Positions 1-5,213 of a DNA stretch of 13,651 bases are shown here, piece by piece. The number at the start of each line of letters is the position of its first letter. The first letter of the stretch is position 1. Both the position numbers and the translations under genes were made by a program. The stretch is from Armatimonadota bacterium (GTDB lineage Bacteria > Armatimonadota > UBA5829), in the NCBI GenBank assembly GCA_023474015.1, contig JAMCYN010000119.1, positions 1 through 13,651 on the forward strand, written 5' to 3'. Below the pieces are notes generated by a model. It was not told the DNA's origin. It saw nothing but the letters and a program-made list of their open reading frames with translations, and made no database searches.

Positions 1-704
1 GAATCGGGAAGTTCAATAGGGACGGCAGCGCTAATGCCATTCCCGGCCACCACATTCCGATGGCGATACTCGGCACGCTGATTCTGGCGTTCGGTTGGTT
101 TGGTTTCAACCCCGGCAGCACGCTCGGCGCATCGGGCGGCAACAATTTCAGGTTCGCAATGGTTGCCACGAATACTATGCTTGCTTCTGCGTTCGGAATG
201 GCCACGGCGATCATATATATGCTGATCAAGTGCGGCAAGCCCGATCCCACGATGGGAGCAAACGGCATGCTGGCGGGACTAGTCGCCATCACGGCCCCGT
301 GCGCGTTCGTAAACCCGACCGACGCGTGCATAATCGGCGGCATCGCAGGTATACTGGTTTGCGCGAGTGTCGCGTTTATCGACAAAATACATGTTGACGA
401 TCCGGTCGGCGCGATATCGGTTCACGGGGCCTGCGGCTTGTTCGGAGTTCTCAGCGTTGGTTTGTTCGCCGACGGCACGTTCAACAAAGTATCAGGACTT
501 TTTCATGGCGGCGGCTTCAGCCAGCTAGCCGCTCAGCTAATCGGCATTCTCACGCTGATTGTTTGGGCGTTTGGCGCCAGCTTCGTATACTTCAAGCTGA
601 TGGACAAAGTGATACGTATGCGATCAAGCAAGGAGGAGGAACTCGGCGGACTCGATATGCCCGAGACCGGCATACTTGCTTATCCTGAGTTCGAGGTCAG
701 ATAA
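1..704 (+). CDS. amt: Ammonium transporter Amt1, C-terminal part (5' end outside window)
   Basis: An Amt/MEP/Rh family channel conducts ammonium/ammonia across the cytoplasmic membrane. The reading frame is open from base 3 and gives about 233 residues. An internal ATG at position 60 is not the real start, because the family motif RDGSANAIPGHH already lies before it. Visible signatures are GWFGFNPGS (pore Phe segment), hydrophobic helices, and SVHGACG carrying the second of the twin pore histidines. The PII-contacting tail ends in ETGILAYPEF and replaces the GLDxxxHGE tail of the two downstream paralogs. With the RDGSANAIPGHH insert, this places Amt1 in a different subgroup from Amt2 and Amt3. 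A PII gene starts 15 bp after the stop, so translation is probably coupled. The first membrane helices, the first pore histidine and the promoter are outside the window. Confidence 0.95.
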   Translation, partial: IGKFNRDGSANAIPGHHIPMAILGTLILAFGWFGFNPGSTLGASGGNNFRFAMVATNTMLASAFGMATAIIYMLIKCGKPDPTMGANGMLAGLVAITAPCAFVNPTDACIIGGIAGILVCASVAFIDKIHVDDPVGAISVHGACGLFGVLSVGLFADGTFNKVSGLFHGGGFSQLAAQLIGILTLIVWAFGASFVYFKLMDKVIRMRSSKEEELGGLDMPETGILAYPEFEVR

Positions 705-719
705 GATTGGAGGACTATG

Positions 720-1061
720 ATGACTAAAATAGAGGCAATAATCAGACCCAATAAGCTCGATGATGTCAAGGCCGCTCTCGACGACCTCGGCTTGATGGGA
801 GTCACGGTTTCCCATGTGATGGGAAGTGGAAAGCAGAGAGGCCGCACCCAGCACTATCGCGGCCAAGAATATGTGGTCAATCTGCTCGACAAGATCAAGG
901 TCGAGACGGTGGTTATGGACGATATGGTCGATGCCGTGCTCAACGCCGTTGCTGACGCGGCGGCCACGGGCGAGATAGGCGACGGCAAGATATTCGTCTA
1001 CAAGGTCGATAACGCGATGCGCATCCGCACCCGCGAGGTCGGCGAGACCGCCGTTCGATAG
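720..1061 (+). CDS. glnK: Nitrogen regulatory protein PII (GlnB/GlnK type), copy 1
   Basis: This 113-residue PII signal protein forms trimers that bind ATP/ADP and 2-oxoglutarate and regulate Amt channels and nitrogen enzymes. It opens with MTKIEAIIRPNKLDD. The T-loop has GKQRGRTQ and YRGQEY, in which the last Tyr matches the uridylylated Tyr51 of enteric PII and the Gln matches Gln39. The B-loop is [10 protein letters not shown] and the C-loop is RIRTRE. The start at 720 is preferred over the adjacent ATG at 717, because GGAGG at 709-713 is then 6 nt away rather than 3 and the N-terminus matches the other two copies. It is more divergent than copies 2 and 3. The short gap to amt1 and the Amt partner suggest a GlnK-like role. 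The GlnB/GlnK distinction cannot be made from sequence. Confidence 0.96.
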   Translation: MTKIEAIIRPNKLDDVKAALDDLGLMGVTVSHVMGSGKQRGRTQHYRGQEYVVNLLDKIKVETVVMDDMVDAVLNAVADAAATGEIGDGKIFVYKVDNAMRIRTREVGETAVR

Positions 1062-1074
1062 TATAATAGGACGT

Positions 1075-1137
1075 AGGGCATAGGAGAGAGTGGGCTGCTT
1101 GAGTCCCTTCCCTTCTATGCTCTATACTGTATGCCCT
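1075..1137. repeat. Imperfect inverted repeat between PII1 and amt2
   Basis: AGGGCATA at 1075-1082 is complementary to TATGCCCT at 1130-1137. An alternative inner pairing is GCATAG with CTATGC at about 1115-1120. No T-run follows, so it is not a canonical terminator. It may be a dispersed extragenic palindrome or mRNA 3'-end structure. It lies just upstream of the operator array for amt2. Confidence 0.4.
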
Positions 1138-1142
1138 CTCGT

Positions 1143-1191
1143 GTAACACTCCGGCAAACAAAGCGTAACTACTCGGAAATCTCCAGGAAAC
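1143..1191 (+). promoter_or_regulatory. GlnR-box-like array (5 half-sites, 11-bp period) upstream of amt2
   Basis: Five pentamers start at 1143, 1154, 1165, 1176 and 1187: GTAAC, GCAAA, GTAAC, GAAAT and GAAAC, each separated by exactly 6 bp. Actinobacterial GlnR, an OmpR-family nitrogen regulator, binds alternating GTnAC-n6-GaAAC half-sites on this same 11-bp repeat. The array ends 74 bp before the GTG start of amt2, a sensible distance for an activator. A -10 element is not clear; TGTAAG at 1207-1212 is only a weak candidate. The identity of the bound regulator is inferred, as no glnR-like gene is in the window. Confidence 0.7.
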
Positions 1192-1265
1192 AAGCATTGC
1201 GTAAACTGTAAGCAGAGGTTACACACTGTTCTTGACCTCTGACTTCGATTCGGGAGGGTTGCAGC

Positions 1266-2609
1266 GTGAAAAGGTTCTTGATAAGATTCAGAACATTGGG
1301 GATGGCGGCGGGAGCAATGCTGGCCTGTTTGCTTCTCAGCTCTGGCGCGGCGCTGGCGCAAGGCGCGGCAAAGATCGACATGGGTGATACTGCCTGGGTG
1401 CTGGCCAGCAGCGCGCTTGTACTTGTTATGACCCCCGGCCTGGGTCTGTTCTATGCGGGCATGGTTCGCAGGAAGAATGTCTTGGGGACCATCCTGCAGA
1501 GTTTCATAATGTGCGGCGTTGTCGGAGTGCTGTGGGTTGTCTACGGCTATAGTCTCGCCTTCGGCCACGATCACGGCGGTCTGATCGGCTCGTTGCAGTG
1601 GGTCGGACTTAAGGGCGTAGGCGCGAACCCCGCTCCGGCTCCGTATAACTCGCTCTACGGCGCCACGATCCCCCAGGAAGCTCACATGATCTTCCAGGCG
1701 ATGTTCGCCATCATCACCCCCGCCCTGATCACCGGCGCGTTTGCGGAGAGAATGAAGTTCAAGGCGTTCTTCATCTTCATGATCCTCTGGTCGACGATCG
1801 TTTATTGCCCGGTCGCGCACTGGGTGTGGGGGTTAGACGGATGGCTTGGCAAGCTCGGCGCAATTGACTTCGCAGGCGGAACGGTCGTTCACATCTGCTC
1901 GGGCGTGGCGGCGTTGTGCTGCGCGATAGTCCTCGGCCGTCGCAAGGGTTACGGCAGGGAAGAGTTCACCCCGCATAATCTTACGATGACCCTCGTCGGC
2001 ACCGGCCTGCTTTGGTTCGGCTGGTTCGGTTTCAACGGAGGCAGCGCCCTGGCGTCCAATGGCCTTGCCACGAACGCCTTCGTGGTCACAAACACAGCCG
2101 CCGCCGCCGCGATGGTGTCGTGGCTTCTTATCGAATGGTTCCATAGAGGCAAGCCGACCGCTTTAGGCGCGGCGTCGGGCGCGGTCGCCGGATTGGTCGC
2201 TATCACGCCTGCTTCGGGGTATGTAGGCCCAATGGCGGCTATTGCCATCGGCGGCCTCGTTAGCTTCATATGTTATGGCGCGATTATGCTCAAAGGCAGG
2301 CTCGGCTATGACGACTCACTGGACGTTTTCGGAGTCCACGGCGTCGGCGGGACCTGGGGAGCAATCGCTACGGGTCTGTTCGCTTCCAAGGTCATCAACT
2401 CAGCGGGCGCGGACGGCCTGTTCCACGGCAACCCCGCGCTGCTCGGCAAGCAGTTGATAGCCATAGTCTCCGTTGCGGCGTATTCGTTCATCGTGACGTT
2501 CATTCTCCTGAAGGTCATCAGTCTCTTCACTCCGCTGAGAGTCGACAAGGAAGAGGAAGAGACCGGACTCGACCTTACGCAGCACGGCGAAGTGGGATAT
2601 AGTTTGTAG
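1266..2609 (+). CDS. amt: Ammonium transporter Amt2
   Basis: This 447-residue Amt-family channel is full length compared with enteric AmtB (about 428). An N-terminal basic and hydrophobic stretch ending near ALAQG looks like a cleavable signal peptide, as in AmtB. Core motifs are GDTAWVLASSALV, TPGLGLFYAGMVRRKN, FAIITPALITGAFAER (Phe gate), AHWVWG, DFAGGTVVHI (conserved Asp and first pore His), GWFGFNGGS (second Phe gate), and VFGVHGVGG (second pore His). The cytoplasmic tail ends GLDLTQHGEVGYSL, the type contacted by PII. It starts at GTG 1266, with GGGAGGG at 1252-1258 and 7 nt spacing. It pairs with PII2 downstream and is a close paralog of Amt3. A GlnR-box-like array precedes it. Confidence 0.97.
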   Translation: MKRFLIRFRTLGMAAGAMLACLLLSSGAALAQGAAKIDMGDTAWVLASSALVLVMTPGLGLFYAGMVRRKNVLGTILQSFIMCGVVGVLWVVYGYSLAFGHDHGGLIGSLQWVGLKGVGANPAPAPYNSLYGATIPQEAHMIFQAMFAIITPALITGAFAERMKFKAFFIFMILWSTIVYCPVAHWVWGLDGWLGKLGAIDFAGGTVVHICSGVAALCCAIVLGRRKGYGREEFTPHNLTMTLVGTGLLWFGWFGFNGGSALASNGLATNAFVVTNTAAAAAMVSWLLIEWFHRGKPTALGAASGAVAGLVAITPASGYVGPMAAIAIGGLVSFICYGAIMLKGRLGYDDSLDVFGVHGVGGTWGAIATGLFASKVINSAGADGLFHGNPALLGKQLIAIVSVAAYSFIVTFILLKVISLFTPLRVDKEEEETGLDLTQHGEVGYSL

Positions 2610-2614
2610 TTGAC

Positions 2615-2638
2615 AGTTGACAGGTGTGCGTGTCAACT
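2615..2638. repeat. Perfect hairpin just after amt2 stop
   Basis: AGTTGACA (2615-2622) and TGTCAACT (2631-2638) form an 8-bp stem with an 8-nt loop. It starts 6 bp after the amt2 stop and is the first of four consecutive perfect hairpins in this 174-bp gap. Only two T bases follow, so termination would be weak. Confidence 0.5.
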
Positions 2639-2653
2639 TTACGGAAAGAGGTT

Positions 2654-2722
2654 GTTTCGGGATACCCCTATCCCGAAACCCCTGTGTGAAGCGGCAGTAT
2701 CGGGAAAAGGGTTTCCCGATAC
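2654..2722. repeat. Two tandem REP-like hairpins between amt2 and PII2
   Basis: Hairpin a: GTTTCGGGATA (2654-2664), loop CCCC, TATCCCGAAAC (2669-2679). Hairpin b: GTATCGGGAAA (2697-2707), loop AGGG, TTTCCCGATAC (2712-2721 plus C2722). Both are perfect 11-bp stems with 4-nt loops, and the two stem sequences are related to each other by swapping A/T positions. The layout resembles paired extragenic palindromes (REP/BIME). They are absent from the equivalent amt3-PII3 gap. They could stabilise the upstream amt2 mRNA or lower PII2 expression, which is an inference. Confidence 0.65.
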
Positions 2723-2740
2723 AACGGGTGCCATTCTTAT

Positions 2741-2765
2741 CCCTCCAGGTATCTTACCTGGAGGG
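2741..2765 (+). promoter_or_regulatory. Conserved leader hairpin before PII2
   Basis: CCCTCCAGGTA, loop TCT, TACCTGGAGGG form a perfect 11-bp stem ending 7 bp before the ribosome binding site GGAGG (2773-2777). The same hairpin and flanks recur before PII3 (4779-4803), so it is a shared leader. Its 5' arm contains CCTCC, which could alternatively pair with the ribosome binding site. No U-run follows, so it is not an intrinsic terminator. A translational or stability role is inferred. Confidence 0.6.
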
Positions 2766-2783
2766 CACCATCGGAGGACAAAA

Positions 2784-3122
2784 ATGACCAGAATTGAAGC
2801 GATTATACGTCCGGGCAAGCTGGACGATGTTAAAGAAGCGCTGGATGAGATCGGTGTGAAAGGCATCACAGTACTCAACGTGATGGGCGCCGGTAAGCAG
2901 CGCGGCAGAACGCAGTACTACAGGGGCCAGGAATATGTGGTGAACCTGCTCGACAAGACGAAAATCGAGACCGTGGTCGCCGACGACGAAGCCGAGGCGA
3001 CAATCGAGGCCATCAAAAAGGCCGCCTTTACCGGCGAGATCGGCGACGGCAAGATATTCATCAGTAAGGTCGATGAAGTCGTTCGCATCCGCACCGGCGA
3101 GCGCGGCGAGATCGCGGTGTAG
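2784..3122 (+). CDS. glnK: Nitrogen regulatory protein PII, copy 2
   Basis: This is a 112-residue PII protein partnered with Amt2. It begins [15 protein letters not shown], has T-loop [15 protein letters not shown] with the Tyr51 equivalent and Gln39 equivalent, B-loop [10 protein letters not shown] and C-loop RIRTGERGE. All nucleotide-binding and uridylylation positions expected of the family are present. The start is ATG 2784 with GGAGG 6 nt upstream. The frame stays open back to 2610, but that upstream part is the hairpin region and is not coding. It is nearly identical to copy 3 through the first 68 residues and differs mainly after VVAD, near the middle. The amt-glnK linkage marks it as the channel-blocking partner of Amt2. 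Confidence 0.96.
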   Translation: MTRIEAIIRPGKLDDVKEALDEIGVKGITVLNVMGAGKQRGRTQYYRGQEYVVNLLDKTKIETVVADDEAEATIEAIKKAAFTGEIGDGKIFISKVDEVVRIRTGERGEIAV

Positions 3123-3144
3123 ATTCCGGCATCCTGTCGTAACA

Positions 3145-3242
3145 TGTCATCCTGAGCGTAGCGAAGGATCTGCTTTGAACTGAAGGTATCGAGTGATACG
3201 AAACGTCAAAAGCAGATTCTTCGCCTTCGGCTCAGAATGACA
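3145..3242. repeat. Dispersed 98-bp inverted-repeat element
   Basis: The element opens TGTCATCCTGAGCGTAGCGA and closes with GGCTCAGAATGACA. The two arms of about 34-37 nt are imperfect complements, including ATCTGCTTT against AAAGCAGAT. A small hairpin, GTATC-GAGT-GATAC (3186-3199), sits at its centre. The TCATCCTGAGC core belongs to a family of extragenic repeats that I know recurs in many unrelated bacterial genomes. It lies between PII2 and the amt3 operator array. Confidence 0.7.
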
Positions 3243-3285
3243 GAATTGGTGACTACGTTTGGAAACGCTGCTCCGAGCGTGCTGC

Positions 3286-3345
3286 GCAACTATCGCTTAA
3301 CAAGTCGGCAACCAGCCCGCAACAACCCGGCAACAACCTGGAAAC
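3286..3345 (+). promoter_or_regulatory. GlnR-box-like array (6 half-sites, 11-bp period) upstream of amt3
   Basis: Six pentamers start at 3286, 3297, 3308, 3319, 3330 and 3341: GCAAC, TTAAC, GCAAC, GCAAC, GCAAC and GAAAC, all with exactly 6-bp spacers. Every unit ends in AAC. The last one sits where a -35 box would be for TATAAG at 3364-3369 (17-bp spacer), as expected for an activator touching RNA polymerase. The period and half-site sequence match the GlnR box of actinobacteria, an established OmpR-type nitrogen operator. The regulator in this organism is inferred. Confidence 0.75.
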
Positions 3346-3363
3346 AAATTCTCCCTAGACTCA

Positions 3364-3369
3364 TATAAG
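3364..3369 (+). promoter_or_regulatory. Candidate -10 element for amt3
   Basis: TATAAG lies 17 bp downstream of GAAACA (3341-3346), the last unit of the operator array, and 35 bp before the GTG start. The -35 is far from consensus, which fits a promoter that needs an activator. Confidence 0.4.
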
Positions 3370-3404
3370 TGCTCATGCACGAAGTTTGAGGAGGGGGTTC
3401 TGGG

Positions 3405-4733
3405 GTGATACGACTTAACGGGTTTTCAAGAAGAGCGGGGGCAGCACTCGGCGGAGTTTTGTTGTGCCTCTTAGTTGCGGCTAAGGCATCATTTGCCGAC
3501 TCCGCAAGCAAGATCAGCGCGGGAGATACGGCCTGGGTTTTGGCATCCAGCGCCCTGGTCATGCTTATGACCCCGGGTCTGGGCCTGTTTTACGCCGGTA
3601 TGGTGCGGCGCAAGAACGCGCTGGCGACCATATTACAGAGCTTCATAATGGTGGGGTTGGTGGCCGTTTTATGGGTGCTGTACGGCTACAGCCTCGCTTT
3701 CGGCTGGGACCACTGGGGAATCATCGGCTCGCTAGACTGGGTGGGATTCATGAATGTCGGCATGGCGCCGAACGCGGATTATGCCCCTACCATACCGCAC
3801 ACGGCCTTTGCGATGTACCAGGCGATGTTTGCAATCATCACCCCCGCCCTCATCACCGGCGCGTTCGCCGAGAGAATGCGGTTCAAGGCGTTCGTCATTT
3901 TCAGCATCCTGTGGGCGACGTTGGTTTACTGTCCCATTGCGCACTGGGTCTGGGCGCCGGGCGGCTGGCTGAAGGAGTTCGGAGTCTTCGACTTCGCGGG
4001 CGGAATTGTGGTGCACATATCGTCGGGTATCGCCGCGCTGTGCTGTGCCTTGGTGCTGGGCAGGCGCAAGGGATACGGGCATGATGAATTTACTCCGCAC
4101 AACCTTACGATGACCCTCGTCGGAACGGGGCTGCTTTGGTTCGGATGGTTTGGTTTCAACGCAGGCAGCGCCCTGGCGGCCAACGGCATAGCGGCGAGCG
4201 CGTTTCTGGCGACCAATACCGCCGGCGCGACCGCCGCGTGTGCGTGGCTGTTCCTTGAATGGTGGCATAGGGGCAAGCCGACCGCTTTAGGTGCGGCGTC
4301 GGGCGCAATCGCGGGCCTTGCCGCCGTCACTCCCGCATCGGGCTATATCGGTCCGATGGCTGCGATGGCGATAGGGCTGGTTGTCAGCGTGGTCTGCTAC
4401 ATGGCTATCCTTATGAAGGGCAAGCTCGGATATGACGATTCCCTGGATGTCTTCGGTGTGCACGGAGTCGGCGGAATTTGGGGCGTTCTCGCCACCGGAC
4501 TGTTCGCGAGCACCGCGATCAACGCGGCAATTCCAAACGGACTTCTACACGGCGGGGGTTCCCTGCTTTTCAAGCAATTCGTGGGCGTGCTCGTGGTTGG
4601 AGTTTACTCATTTGTGCTGACATTCATTTTGTTGAAAGTGACAGGAGTAATTACGCCTCTGCGAGTCGAAAAAGATGATGAGGAAACCGGCCTTGATTTG
4701 AGCCAGCACGGCGAAGTCGGATATACTCTATAG
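3405..4733 (+). CDS. amt: Ammonium transporter Amt3
   Basis: This 442-residue Amt channel closely resembles Amt2 along its whole length. It has a signal-peptide-like start ending around KASFADS, GDTAWVLASSALV, TPGLGLFYAGMVRRKN, FAIITPALITGAFAER, AHWVWAPGGW, DFAGGIVVHI with the first pore His, GWFGFNAGS, and VFGVHGVGG with the second pore His. The tail is GLDLSQHGEVGYTL. All residues of the conduction pore are kept, so it should be functional. It starts at GTG 3405 after GGAGGGGG (3390-3397). The loop after the third helix differs most from Amt2 (MAPNADYAPTIPH against a longer Pro/Ala-rich stretch). Together with PII3 it forms the second copy of a duplicated pair, each copy with its own operator array. 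Confidence 0.97.
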   Translation: MIRLNGFSRRAGAALGGVLLCLLVAAKASFADSASKISAGDTAWVLASSALVMLMTPGLGLFYAGMVRRKNALATILQSFIMVGLVAVLWVLYGYSLAFGWDHWGIIGSLDWVGFMNVGMAPNADYAPTIPHTAFAMYQAMFAIITPALITGAFAERMRFKAFVIFSILWATLVYCPIAHWVWAPGGWLKEFGVFDFAGGIVVHISSGIAALCCALVLGRRKGYGHDEFTPHNLTMTLVGTGLLWFGWFGFNAGSALAANGIAASAFLATNTAGATAACAWLFLEWWHRGKPTALGAASGAIAGLAAVTPASGYIGPMAAMAIGLVVSVVCYMAILMKGKLGYDDSLDVFGVHGVGGIWGVLATGLFASTAINAAIPNGLLHGGGSLLFKQFVGVLVVGVYSFVLTFILLKVTGVITPLRVEKDDEETGLDLSQHGEVGYTL

Positions 4734-4770
4734 TCGGAAAGTGGAGAGCGGAGAGCGGAAAGCGGGAAGC
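4734..4770. repeat. Purine-rich short repeats after amt3
   Basis: Imperfect tandem units of GGAGAGC, GGAAAGC and GGGAAGC fill the space after the amt3 stop. A related motif in the reverse orientation (GTCCGAAAGTCGGAGAGCGG) occurs at 8889-8911, so this is part of a dispersed repeat family in this genome. It occupies the place that REP-like hairpins hold in the amt2-PII2 gap. Confidence 0.5.
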
Positions 4771-4778
4771 AGATGTAT

Positions 4779-5160
<382 letters not shown>

Positions 5161-5213
5161 AAAGGTTCGATGCGACAGCCACGGGGCCGGACTCTGGGTG
5201 CGGCCTGGACAAT

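Noticed and set aside
1062..1067. TATAAT directly after the PII1 stop as a -10 element
   Set aside because: There is no acceptable -35 at 16-18 bp upstream, and it lies before the operator array rather than after it.
1062..1265. Sigma-54 promoter for amt2, expected for NtrC-type nitrogen control
   Set aside because: No convincing GG-N10-GC pair with TGGCAC/TTGC flanks upstream of amt2, nor in 3123-3404 upstream of amt3; the 11-bp GlnR-like arrays explain the regulation better.
2610..2783. N-terminal extension of PII2 by 58 codons in the same open frame
   Set aside because: It runs through a series of perfect hairpins, has no family match, and the conserved PII start with a good ribosome binding site is at 2784.
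3306..3349. CRISPR-like or minisatellite interpretation of the CGGCAACAACC repeats
   Set aside because: Units are only 11 bp with a conserved AAC core and variable 6-bp spacers, placed at a promoter; this fits phased protein-binding sites, not CRISPR.
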